From: Clostridia bacterium
GTDB lineage: Bacteria > Bacillota > Clostridia > Oscillospirales > CAG-272
Length of the DNA: 64,000 nt
Direction: 5' to 3'
Assembly (NCBI GenBank): GCA_900767415.1
Contig: CAAFYZ010000028.1
Coordinates: 44,808-108,807 of the forward strand
This document shows positions 8,807 through 16,899 of this stretch, one piece after another. The notes below the pieces were generated by a model, which saw nothing but the letters and a program-made list of their open reading frames with translations, ran no database searches and was not told the origin of the DNA. The translations under genes and the position numbers were made by a program. Every line of letters begins with the position of its first letter. Position 1 is the first letter of the stretch.

Positions 8807-8836
8807 TTGACAACTCTCCCGCGCGTGTGCTATAAT
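8807..8836 (+). promoter_or_regulatory. Sigma-A promoter of the LRR/HprK-like/PqqD operon
   Basis: TTGACA (8807-8812), 18-bp spacer ending TGTGC, TATAAT (8831-8836). Consensus hexamers, 39 bp before the ATG. Confidence 0.88.
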
Positions 8837-8874
8837 CAGTAAGGTAAAATCAAAGCCGAACGAAAGGACAGGAT

Positions 8875-11853
8875 ATGAAAAAAGAGGTGACCGCAGAACA
8901 GAAGGTATCGAAAGAGCCGAGAGAAGCGAAAAAACCGAAGAAGCCCCTCTCCCGCAAAGGGAAGATCGTTCTTTTCGCGGTGCTGATTGCCGCACTGCTT
9001 GCCGCCCTCGGTGTCGGTTTGTACTTTCTTTTGCGCGACGGGGAAAAACCCGCACCCGCCCCGACCGTTTTCTATACGGACGAGTATCGCTATTCTTTTC
9101 GCGAGGACGGCTCCGTGCGCATCGTCGCATACCTCGGACGCGATCAGGAAGTGACGATCCCTGCCACCATCGACGGCAGGGCGGTCAGTGCCATCGGCAC
9201 GCAGGCGTTCGCCTCTTCCTCCGTGCGGAAGATCACGCTCGGTTCTTTTCTTCGCGAGATCGGCGACTTCGCCTTTTCCGGTGCGTCCCTCCGCACCGTG
9301 GTGACGGACGACGTGCCGTTGCGCTCGCTCGGCGAGGGGGCGTTTTACGGCTGTCAGTCGCTCACCGCGATCACCCTGCCCGACACGATCACGTCCTTCG
9401 GCGACGGCGTGTTCGCGTATTGCACTTCGCTTGAGGAGATCGCGCTTCCCGACGGGATGACGTCGATCCCCGCCCACTTTTTTGAAAACTCCGGGATCAA
9501 AGATATGAGTCTCCCCGCCACCGTTTCCGCGATCGGAGACTCCGCTTTTTACGGTTGCATCGATTTGAAAAAGGTCGTACTGCCCGCCGCCTGCACCTCG
9601 CTCGGCAAACAGGCGTTTTACGGGTGCAAGACGCTTGAGAGCGCGGATCTTTCTTCCGTCCGTTCGATCGGGGAAAACGCTTTTCTCCTTTGCGACGCAC
9701 TTGCCGAATTCCGCCTTGCGGAAGACAACCCCGCCTTCGCTCTCGTGAGCGGTGCGCTGATCGATCGGGAGCGGGGGATCGTCCTTCGCCTGCCGGGCAA
9801 GGGGACGACCACGACCCTGACGCTTCCGTCCTATGTCCGTGCGATCGCGCCCTATGCCTTCTCCGAATGTACGACGCTGATCGCCGTCAATCTGCCCGAT
9901 ACCCTGACCGAGATCGGCACGTATGCGTTTTACGGCTGTACCTCTCTTTCGTCGGTGAACATTCCGTCGGCGGTCCGCGAGATCGGCGCGCTCGCCTTTA
10001 TCGGTACGCCCTATTATCGGGGGCTTACCGATGAGTTTACGGTGGTCGGCGACGGAATTCTTCTGCGTTACACGCCGCAAAAGGATGCCGGCGGCACCCT
10101 GGTCGCGACGGCACACGCCACCCCCGTCCTCTCGGAGACGACGGGGAAGCCGATCGGCGTTTCGGTGACGCTCCCCGACGGGATCCGCACCGTTTCCTCC
10201 GCTTTTTATAACACGCTCGACGCGGTGTCCGTCCGTGTACCGGAAGGGGTTACCTCCCTTTCCGCGTATGCGTTCGCGTCTTCCGTCTACCTCTCCTCCC
10301 TGACTCTGCCGTCGACTCTGACTTCGATTGGGGAGAACGCGTTCGATTCCTGCTCCCTTCTTTCGGAGGTCCGTCTTCCCGCCGCCCTTTCTTCGCTCGG
10401 CGGATATGCCTTTCTGAACTGCGTTTCGCTGACCTCGGTGAGTGTACCCGGTACCGTCGCCGAGCTTTCCCCCTATACCTTCTCCGGCTGTACCCGCCTT
10501 TCTTCCGTTACGCTGGAAGAGGGCGTGCGTCGGGTCGGCGCGTATGCTTTTTCCGAAGACGGTGCCCTTACCGAAATTTCTTTCCCGTCGACGCTGACCT
10601 CTCTCGGTGAGGGAGCGTTCCTCGCCTGCGGCTTCACTTCCTTTACCGTTCCCGACAGCGTTACCGAGGTCGGAACGAATCTTCTCGCCGCCTGTGCTTC
10701 GCTTACCTCTCTCACCCTCGGAAAAGGGCTCTCCGCCGTTCCTTACGGCATCTGCCGCGATGCGACCGCACTGACTTCGGTTCTGATTCCCGAGGGATAT
10801 ATCTCCGTCGGACAGAGCGCGTTTTACGGTTGCACCGCTCTGACCTCCGTCCGCCTGCCGGACAGCGTTACCGAGGTGTCGAGTGCCGCTTATTACGGGT
10901 GTACGAAACTGACGGAGTTTCGGGCGGACAAACTCGTGAGCATCGGCGTCGAAGTTTTTCGCGGTGATGTCGCCCTTGAGAACTTCCGCCTTCCCGCCAC
11001 GCTCCGCACCGTCGGGATGCAGGCGTTCTACGGTTGCAAAGCATGGAAAGATCCTGATCTTTCCCGCCTGACCGAGGTCGGGAAACAGGCGTTTTACGGT
11101 TGCGACGGCATCCGTACCGCCGACGTTTCGGGCATCGGACAGTACCTGCCCGAAGGCATCTTCGCCTCCTGCGAAGGATTGGAAGACATTCGCTTCCCGA
11201 AGGAACTTACGCATATCGGTTACGGTGCCTTTACCAACTGCACCGCCTTGCAGAGCATCACTCTCCCGCAGCATCTGTGCAGTATCGGCGGCAGTGCCTT
11301 CGTCGGTTGCGTCTCGCTCTCCGACATCACATGGAACAAAGAACTCGTCACCGTCGGCGAGAGCGCCTTCGCCTTCGCCAACTCCCTGCGGGAAGTCCAT
11401 CTTCCGAACGGCGTCAGAACCGTCGGGAAGAAGGCGTTCCAGAACTCCGACTCTCTTCTGATCGTCACCCTGCCGGACAGCGTGGAGACGGTCGGGAGTG
11501 CCGCCTTTTCGGACTGCCCCAGACTGTTCGGCGTTACACTGCCGAAAACGCTCACCGAGCTTGCCGACAACCTGTTCGCCGGCTGCGTCGACCTTACCCG
11601 ACTGACGATTCCCGACACCGTCGAGACGATCGGTTCTTCCGCGTTTGACGGGTGCGAGTCTCTCTCTTCGGTCACACTGCCTCTTTCCCTGAATTATGTG
11701 AAAAAAAGTGCTTTCAACGCCTGTGCCGAGACGCTGACCGTCTCTTACGGCGGCACAGCCGACCGCCTTCTTGCCGCGTATGTCGAAGAGGACGGCAACA
11801 TCCTGCTGATCAACGCGATTCTTACGTTCGCGGAGAAGGAGGGGGCATCATGA
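8875..11853 (+). CDS. BspA-like leucine-rich-repeat (LRR_5) membrane-anchored protein
   Basis: 992 aa. A basic cytoplasmic tail (K-rich, residues 1-30), one transmembrane helix at about residues 31-53, then an extracellular region made almost wholly of roughly 23-residue LRR_5 repeats of the form IGxxAFxGCTSLTSVxLPDSVTx. There is no signal cleavage site, so it is probably a type II membrane protein with the repeats outside. BspA-like repeats are known in surface proteins that bind host or microbial partners. Parts of the repeat are nearly identical at DNA level (GCGTTTTACGG copies). Its stop overlaps the start of the next gene (ATGA), showing translational coupling to an HPr-kinase-like ATPase. 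Confidence 0.88.
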   Translation: MKKEVTAEQKVSKEPREAKKPKKPLSRKGKIVLFAVLIAALLAALGVGLYFLLRDGEKPAPAPTVFYTDEYRYSFREDGSVRIVAYLGRDQEVTIPATIDGRAVSAIGTQAFASSSVRKITLGSFLREIGDFAFSGASLRTVVTDDVPLRSLGEGAFYGCQSLTAITLPDTITSFGDGVFAYCTSLEEIALPDGMTSIPAHFFENSGIKDMSLPATVSAIGDSAFYGCIDLKKVVLPAACTSLGKQAFYGCKTLESADLSSVRSIGENAFLLCDALAEFRLAEDNPAFALVSGALIDRERGIVLRLPGKGTTTTLTLPSYVRAIAPYAFSECTTLIAVNLPDTLTEIGTYAFYGCTSLSSVNIPSAVREIGALAFIGTPYYRGLTDEFTVVGDGILLRYTPQKDAGGTLVATAHATPVLSETTGKPIGVSVTLPDGIRTVSSAFYNTLDAVSVRVPEGVTSLSAYAFASSVYLSSLTLPSTLTSIGENAFDSCSLLSEVRLPAALSSLGGYAFLNCVSLTSVSVPGTVAELSPYTFSGCTRLSSVTLEEGVRRVGAYAFSEDGALTEISFPSTLTSLGEGAFLACGFTSFTVPDSVTEVGTNLLAACASLTSLTLGKGLSAVPYGICRDATALTSVLIPEGYISVGQSAFYGCTALTSVRLPDSVTEVSSAAYYGCTKLTEFRADKLVSIGVEVFRGDVALENFRLPATLRTVGMQAFYGCKAWKDPDLSRLTEVGKQAFYGCDGIRTADVSGIGQYLPEGIFASCEGLEDIRFPKELTHIGYGAFTNCTALQSITLPQHLCSIGGSAFVGCVSLSDITWNKELVTVGESAFAFANSLREVHLPNGVRTVGKKAFQNSDSLLIVTLPDSVETVGSAAFSDCPRLFGVTLPKTLTELADNLFAGCVDLTRLTIPDTVETIGSSAFDGCESLSSVTLPLSLNYVKKSAFNACAETLTVSYGGTADRLLAAYVEEDGNILLINAILTFAEKEGAS

Positions 11854-12596
11854 TGACGATCGGAATCGCCGGTTTGCCGATCGGGATCGATAACCGTTAT
11901 CCCTATCTGACGAACCTTTGTGAGGACTATCTGACGGACGAGCCGCCGCTCTTCACCGTCCGTGCGGACGACGACGAGATCCGCGAGGAATCCCGCGTTT
12001 CCGGAATTCGGGACCCCGGCTGTCTCGAAAGCACCGTGGTCTATCGCGCCATCGCGCGGAAATTGCCTTATTACGACGCTCTTGTCTTTCACGGCGCCGT
12101 TCTTGCCGCGGAGGGCGGCGCGTATGCCTTCACCGCGAAGAGCGGGACGGGGAAGACCACGCACCTTCGTCTCTGGCTCTCCGAGTTCGGGGACAAGGTT
12201 CATATTCTGAACGGAGACAAGCCGATTCTTCGTTTCATCGACGGCACGCTGTATGCCGCGGGGACGCCGTGGAGAGGGAAAGAGAATTACGGAAGACGCG
12301 AGATGCTCCCCCTCCGTGCGATCACCTTCCTCTCCCGAGGAGAGGAGAACCGTATGACAGCCGCCACCCCTTCCGATATGCTCTTTTCCTTCTTCGGACA
12401 GATTTTCCTGCCCGAAGAACAGGAGGCGACGGAGCGGACGCTCGCTTTGTCCGAGCGGATTCTCACGGAGACAAAACTTTTTCGTCTCTTCTGCAACATG
12501 GACCCCGAGGCGGCGCACGTCGCGCGGCGCGCACTGGAAGACGGGTGCATCGGAGAAATATCGGAGAAAACACAGGAAAAGGAGTCAAAAGCATGA
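11850..12596 (+). CDS. HPr kinase-like (PEP-carboxykinase-fold) ATPase
   Basis: 248 aa. The Walker A loop AKSGTGKTTHLRLW (Ser98 onward) preceded by LVFHGAVLAAEGGAYAF is the pattern of HprK-type C-terminal domains, as found in uncharacterised proteins paired with PqqD. The N-terminal sensor domain of real HprK is absent, so it is not the HPr kinase of carbon control. An NGDKPILRF stretch fits a metal/phosphate region. The start at 11850 overlaps the LRR stop; its own stop overlaps the PqqD start. Its target is unknown: a peptide, a protein, or the LRR protein export route are all possible. Confidence 0.75.
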   Translation: MMTIGIAGLPIGIDNRYPYLTNLCEDYLTDEPPLFTVRADDDEIREESRVSGIRDPGCLESTVVYRAIARKLPYYDALVFHGAVLAAEGGAYAFTAKSGTGKTTHLRLWLSEFGDKVHILNGDKPILRFIDGTLYAAGTPWRGKENYGRREMLPLRAITFLSRGEENRMTAATPSDMLFSFFGQIFLPEEQEATERTLALSERILTETKLFRLFCNMDPEAAHVARRALEDGCIGEISEKTQEKESKA

Positions 12597-12865
12597 AAAT
12601 CATTGACGGATTCGTCGTCCGCACCGTGGCAGGGAAATGCGTTGCCGTCGCGGTGGGAAAAGAAGCGCGCCGCGTCGGCGCGATGATCTCGCTGAACGAG
12701 GCGGGAAAGGACATTTTCGAACTTTTGCAAAAAGAAGATCTGACCGAGGAAGAAGTGGCACGCCGCCTCTCAAAGATTTATGACGCCCCTTACGACACGC
12801 TTCTTTCCGATACGAAAGAATTTGTCGCAAAACTGCGCGAGGCGGGCGCTCTCGCGGAAAACTGA
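12593..12865 (+). CDS. PqqD family protein
   Basis: 90 aa. The sequence (VVRTVAGKCVAVAVG...MISLNEAGKDIFELLQKEDLTEEEVARRL...FVAKLREAGAL) matches the winged-helix PqqD fold, the RiPP precursor recognition element that presents a peptide to a radical SAM or other modifying enzyme. The start overlaps the preceding stop (ATGA) and AAAAGGAG sits just upstream, so it is coupled to the HprK-like gene. No radical SAM maturase or obvious precursor peptide lies next to it. The following gene, 38 bp away, is a flavoprotein and may or may not be linked. Confidence 0.82.
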   Translation: MKIIDGFVVRTVAGKCVAVAVGKEARRVGAMISLNEAGKDIFELLQKEDLTEEEVARRLSKIYDAPYDTLLSDTKEFVAKLREAGALAEN

Positions 12866-12903
12866 AAAAGCAAATCAAAAAGAAGGAAAGATAGATTACC
12901 GTT

Positions 12904-14316
12904 ATGAACAGATCCTATGACATCGTTATCGTCGGCGCAGGTCCTGCCGGCATTTTCACCGCGATCGAGATGCTTCGCCGCGGCACCGAAAAGAAGATCC
13001 TGATCGTCGAAAAGGGGAAGGCGATCGAAAAGCGCGTCTGCCCCAAAGTGAAAACCAAAAAGTGCATGAACTGCAAGCCCTGTCACATCACGACGGGATT
13101 CTCGGGTGCCGGCGCATTCTCGGACGGCAAACTCTCGCTCTGCGAAGAGGTCGGCGGCGATCTGCCGAGTCTCATCGGCGCGGAGTACGCCAAGAAGATG
13201 ATCGACTACACCGACTCCATCTACCTTGAGTTCGGTGCCGATACCCATATCGAAGGACTGGAGCACGAAGAGGAGAAGAAGGAGATCCGCCGCAATGCCA
13301 TTAAGGCGGGGCTGAAACTCGTCGACTGCCCGATCCGCCACCTCGGCACGGAAAAGGCGCAGGAGATCTATTACGCCATCGAGCAGTATCTTCTGAAGGG
13401 CGGGGTCGAGATTCTCTTCGATACCGAGTGCCGCGATCTGCTCATTACCGAAGACGAGGTCTGCCGCGGTATCGTCATCGCTACCAAGGACGGCGAAGAA
13501 CGGATTGAGGCGGAAGAGGTTATCGTCGCGACCGGACGCCGCGGCGCGGAATGGCTGGAGAAACTCTGCGCCGAGCACCACATCGCCCATCAGCCGGGCA
13601 CCGTCGATATCGGCGTGCGCGTCGAAGTGCGTAACGAGATCATGGAGAAGATCAACACCGTCCTCTATGAGTCAAAACTCGTCGGACACCCTGCTCCCTT
13701 CAAGAACAAGGTGCGCACCTTCTGTCAGAACCCCGGCGGCTTCGTCAGCCAGGAGAACTACGACCACGGACTTGCCGTCGTCAACGGACATTCCTACAAG
13801 GATTTGAAGAGCAGTAACACGAACCTTGCGATTCTCGTCTCGCACAACTTCTCCACCCCCTTCAATCAGCCGATCGAATATGCGCAGAAGGTCGGTGAAC
13901 TTACCAATATGCTCGGCGCCGGGCATATCCTCGTTCAGCGGTTCGGCGATATTCTGGACGGGAAACGCACCTGGCCGAAAGAACTTGCCGAGTCGAACGT
14001 CCGTCCCACCCTTCCCGATGCGGAGGCGGGCGACATCACGGCGGCGATGCCTTACCGCGCCATGATGAATATCATCAACTTTATCAAAGCGGTCGATCAC
14101 GTCGTCCCCGGCTTTGCGTCTTATGAGACGCTTCTGTATTCTCCCGAGCTGAAATTCTATTCCAACCGGGTGAAAATGGACGAGAACTTTACCACCAGCG
14201 TCAGAGGTCTGCATTGTCTCGGCGACTCTTCGGGCTGGACACGCGGTCTGATGATGGCGTCCGTCATGGGTGTCATCATGGGAAGAAAACTCATGGAAAA
14301 GGAGCAGGGGAAGTGA
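12904..14316 (+). CDS. FAD-dependent dehydrogenase-like protein (COG2509 type)
   Basis: 470 aa. The N-terminal Rossmann FAD motif IVIVGAGPAGIFTAIEM is followed by a four-Cys segment CPKVKTKKCMNCKPCH and TGFSGAGAFSDGKLSL, which are hallmarks of this uncharacterised flavoprotein family. A second FAD stretch, IVATGRRGAEWLEKL, and the C-terminal GLHCLGDSSGWTRGLMMASVMGV complete it. Family members are predicted FAD-dependent dehydrogenases; the substrate is not known to me. ATG 12904 lies 38 bp after the PqqD stop, so co-transcription with the operon is possible. Confidence 0.82.
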   Translation: MNRSYDIVIVGAGPAGIFTAIEMLRRGTEKKILIVEKGKAIEKRVCPKVKTKKCMNCKPCHITTGFSGAGAFSDGKLSLCEEVGGDLPSLIGAEYAKKMIDYTDSIYLEFGADTHIEGLEHEEEKKEIRRNAIKAGLKLVDCPIRHLGTEKAQEIYYAIEQYLLKGGVEILFDTECRDLLITEDEVCRGIVIATKDGEERIEAEEVIVATGRRGAEWLEKLCAEHHIAHQPGTVDIGVRVEVRNEIMEKINTVLYESKLVGHPAPFKNKVRTFCQNPGGFVSQENYDHGLAVVNGHSYKDLKSSNTNLAILVSHNFSTPFNQPIEYAQKVGELTNMLGAGHILVQRFGDILDGKRTWPKELAESNVRPTLPDAEAGDITAAMPYRAMMNIINFIKAVDHVVPGFASYETLLYSPELKFYSNRVKMDENFTTSVRGLHCLGDSSGWTRGLMMASVMGVIMGRKLMEKEQGK

Positions 14317-14377
14317 GTGTTGCGCATGTGCGCGCGCCCCTCTTCCGTTGCCCTTCGGACGGCGGGGCGGATGCCGT

Positions 14378-15124
14378 ATGATGTGCGACGATGAGATCCG
14401 TCGGAATTTTGCCGCGGCGCGCCTTCTCTGCCTTTCGCAACTTCCCGCGCATGACGGCGGGATCGGCACGCTCGGGGAGAAGATACAGCACAGGATTCTG
14501 AAATATACCTTCGCACCGGACGACACCTGCCATGAGATCCCCTATCTCGGCAGTGTCGCGGATATTAAAAACGAAGAGGGAATTTTCGAGATTCAGACCC
14601 GCTCATTCGGCAGTCTTGTGCCGAAACTTGAAAAATTCCTGCCGAAAACCCGCGTTACCGTCGTCTATCCTCTCCCGCATGAAAAAGTGCTTCATAACGT
14701 GGATCCCGTGAGCGGTGAGATTGGAAAAGGGCGGAAAAGTCCGAAGAAATGTAAAGTATACGATGCATTTTGGGAACTTTATCGCATTCGTCCCTTTCTT
14801 TCTCATCCGAATTTTCGTCTGATTCTCGCCTTTTTCGACGTTGACGAATACCGAAAAAAGACGTCGCGCACCCGCCGCGGCAGTGAGCGGGTCGAGCGGA
14901 TTCCCGCCCGCTTTTGCGGGACGGTCTCCCTTGCGGGGAAAGAGGATTACGCGCGTGTCTTTCTGCCTGCGACGCTTGCCGACCCCTTCACCGTAAAAGC
15001 GTATGCGAAAGAGACGGGCATCGCCCCGCGGTATGCCGCCCTCGGCATTTCGATTCTTTCCTCTCTCGGGATTCTTTCCCACGACGGAAAAGAGGGAAGA
15101 GCATACCTTTACCGTAAACTCTGA
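14378..15124 (+). CDS. Hypothetical protein, possible PD-(D/E)XK nuclease fold
   Basis: 248 aa, family not recognised. Near the N-terminus LGEKIQHRILKYTF, then the acidic run PDDTCHEIPYLGSVADI and a GIFEIQTRSF strand, resemble the D...ExK-like arrangement of PD-(D/E)XK enzymes, with Gln in place of the usual Lys neighbourhood. A basic stretch KGRKSPKKCKVYD follows. The C-terminal 60 residues (DPFTVKAYAKETGIAPRYAALGISILSSLGIL) look like a winged helix. The start at 14378 is the first of two adjacent ATGs; the ribosome site is weak. A fold assignment by eye is tentative. Confidence 0.55.
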   Translation: MMCDDEIRRNFAAARLLCLSQLPAHDGGIGTLGEKIQHRILKYTFAPDDTCHEIPYLGSVADIKNEEGIFEIQTRSFGSLVPKLEKFLPKTRVTVVYPLPHEKVLHNVDPVSGEIGKGRKSPKKCKVYDAFWELYRIRPFLSHPNFRLILAFFDVDEYRKKTSRTRRGSERVERIPARFCGTVSLAGKEDYARVFLPATLADPFTVKAYAKETGIAPRYAALGISILSSLGILSHDGKEGRAYLYRKL

Positions 15125-15129
15125 ACGCA

Positions 15130-15168
15130 AAAAGCCCTGCGCCAAAGACGCAGGGCTTTTGCTTTGTC
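15130..15168. terminator. Bidirectional terminator
   Basis: 12-bp perfect stem (15130-15141 with 15149-15160), arms ending in AAAA/TTTT, between convergent genes. Confidence 0.8.
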
Positions 15169-15185
15169 GATTCGGTTTTTTCGGT

Positions 15186-16643
15186 TTACCCGATCATGAC
15201 GACCGGAACATATCCCGCGGTAAAGCGATCTTCTGCCGTGATTTCGAGCACGGCGCGGTTTACCGCCGCGACGGTCTCGCCGGCGTGAAGGGTGAATTCC
15301 GTCTCCGCCATGGCGGGGTCATGCGCGTTGAAGTGCGGGAGACGAAGGGCGCGGGAGCCGCCTGAGACGGTGAATCCGTCGGGGAGGAACCAGCGCAACT
15401 TCAGATTGTACGGTGCGTTGCCGTAGTCTCTCCAGTTGTTGCGGACGATGAGTTTGACCTTCACTTCGCCGCCGGGCGTGATGTCGGGCGTCGTCTCATA
15501 GATCAGGGTCGCCGACGCGTAGGCGAAATCGACGGTAAAAGAGAAGGGAAGAAGGTGACGGAGCCGTTCTTTTGTCTCCGTACCTTTCGACAGCTTTGCG
15601 GGTGCGTCGGCGGGGATCTCGCTCTCGCCATCCGTGAGCCATATATCCGCATGGTTTGCCGCGAGCAACAGGGGGGTCTGATGAGCCACTCTGTCGGTCA
15701 GCTGGGCGCAGGTTGTCGGCAGACCGTAGAGAAGACCGCGATTGATGGAGATGGTGACGATCGACTCGCCGATATGGGCTTTCCAGTCGTCGGGGATTCC
15801 TGCCATGCCGCCGAGGATGCCGAGCGTCGCGCCCACCGTCGCACCCGTGCAGTCGGTGTCGTCGCCGCAGTTGATTGCCGTAATCATGGACTTTTTGAAA
15901 TCGCCTTCGCCGAAAAGAAGACCGAGGACGGTATATGCCACGTTCGAGGGGGCTTCAAACCAGCCGTCGCCGATATCCGCATTCAGCTTCAGTATGAGAT
16001 CGCGCGTCTCACGCGGCGTCTTTTTGCCTTCGTAACACTCGATGACAAAGCGCACGCTCCTCGCGACGCGGCTCTCTTCGGGGATCTTGGTCAGCGCGAT
16101 GTCGATGGCTTCTCTGGCAGTCTTCACGACATAGGCGGAAGACTGCATGGCGGCGACAAACGCCGCGGCAATCGTGCCTTCGCCTGCACCGTGGTCGACC
16201 GTTGCGTCCTCGATCGCGTACTTCACCGCAATATCGGGTGCGCCGGGGGCGAGAGATGCCCAGATCTCGGTACGGATCCACGCACCGTTCGAGTGCCGCC
16301 ACGTGTTGCGATAATCTCCCGAAAGGGGCGGGAACATCCCGAGCCGCATATTCGTTTTTCCGATGCCGTATTCGTTCCAGTACGGGACGATATAACTCAG
16401 CCAGAATTCGCCGAGATCCGCGGCGGTGAGACGGTAAGGACCGCGCGCTTCTAGGGCGGAGAGCCAGACGAGCTGAAGATCGAGGTCGTCGTTCGGGAGC
16501 ACGACGCTCGCGTCGGTCACAAACCCTTTGATGTCGAGATATTCCCGCCCGCCTTCATAAGGCGTACCCATGGTTCCGCCGATATTTTTTCCGATCCATG
16601 CGGCATGGAGCTTGTCGCGATAGAGGTTTTGATTCAGTTTCAT
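15186..16643 (-). CDS. ADP-ribosylglycohydrolase family protein with C-terminal beta-domain
   Basis: 485 aa. The first 340 residues are the DraG/ARH all-helical hydrolase: WIGKNIGGTMGTPYEG near the start, metal-binding PNDDLDLQLVWL, DHGAGEGTIAAAFVAAM, and the C-terminal metal motif NCGDDTDCTGATVGA. Such enzymes remove ADP-ribose from proteins or small molecules. The last 140 residues (ATLIYETTPDITPGGEVKVKLIVRNNW...) are a beta-sandwich like those of carbohydrate-active or NEW3-like domains, which is atypical for DraG. ATG 16643 has AAGGAAGGA. It has its own promoter and no ADP-ribosyltransferase nearby. Confidence 0.85.
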   Translation of the reverse strand: MKLNQNLYRDKLHAAWIGKNIGGTMGTPYEGGREYLDIKGFVTDASVVLPNDDLDLQLVWLSALEARGPYRLTAADLGEFWLSYIVPYWNEYGIGKTNMRLGMFPPLSGDYRNTWRHSNGAWIRTEIWASLAPGAPDIAVKYAIEDATVDHGAGEGTIAAAFVAAMQSSAYVVKTAREAIDIALTKIPEESRVARSVRFVIECYEGKKTPRETRDLILKLNADIGDGWFEAPSNVAYTVLGLLFGEGDFKKSMITAINCGDDTDCTGATVGATLGILGGMAGIPDDWKAHIGESIVTISINRGLLYGLPTTCAQLTDRVAHQTPLLLAANHADIWLTDGESEIPADAPAKLSKGTETKERLRHLLPFSFTVDFAYASATLIYETTPDITPGGEVKVKLIVRNNWRDYGNAPYNLKLRWFLPDGFTVSGGSRALRLPHFNAHDPAMAETEFTLHAGETVAAVNRAVLEITAEDRFTAGYVPVVMIG

Positions 16644-16714
16644 GATGAGGTATCCTTCCTTTCACGCCTTTCGGCAGGAAAAGTCTTTTGAGCCGAAAGT
16701 GTTGTGCTGTCTTT

Positions 16715-16743
16715 ATTATAGAGGACGGCGGGAACGGTTGCAA
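16715..16743 (-). promoter_or_regulatory. Sigma-A promoter of the ADP-ribosylglycohydrolase gene
   Basis: Minus strand TTGCAA (16738-16743), 17-bp spacer, TATAAT (16715-16720). Confidence 0.78.
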
Positions 16744-16808
16744 GCACTTTTTTCTACTTTTTGGTGTCAGATTTTTACATCTTCGAAAGTAAGAAGGTGA
16801 AATTACCC

Positions 16809-16837
16809 TTGACAGTGAAAGAACATTGTGCTATTAT
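16809..16837 (+). promoter_or_regulatory. Promoter of the AT-rich exonuclease-HNH gene
   Basis: TTGACA (16809-16814), 17-bp spacer ending TTGTGC, TATTAT (16832-16837). The island thus carries a host-type sigma-A promoter. Confidence 0.8.
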
Positions 16838-16899
16838 CGACTTGTAAAGTTTTTATCAATATCTAAGGCAAAAGATCATACAAACGAGGGGCGTCAATA

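Noticed and set aside
8836..11400. 854-codon open frame on the minus strand
   Set aside because: Antisense shadow of the LRR gene; no ribosome site, composition of a mirrored GC-rich repeat, no recognisable protein.
14270..14377. Upstream extension of the possible nuclease gene
   Set aside because: It overlaps the 3' end of the flavoprotein gene, is Arg/Cys/Pro rich, and lacks a ribosome site.
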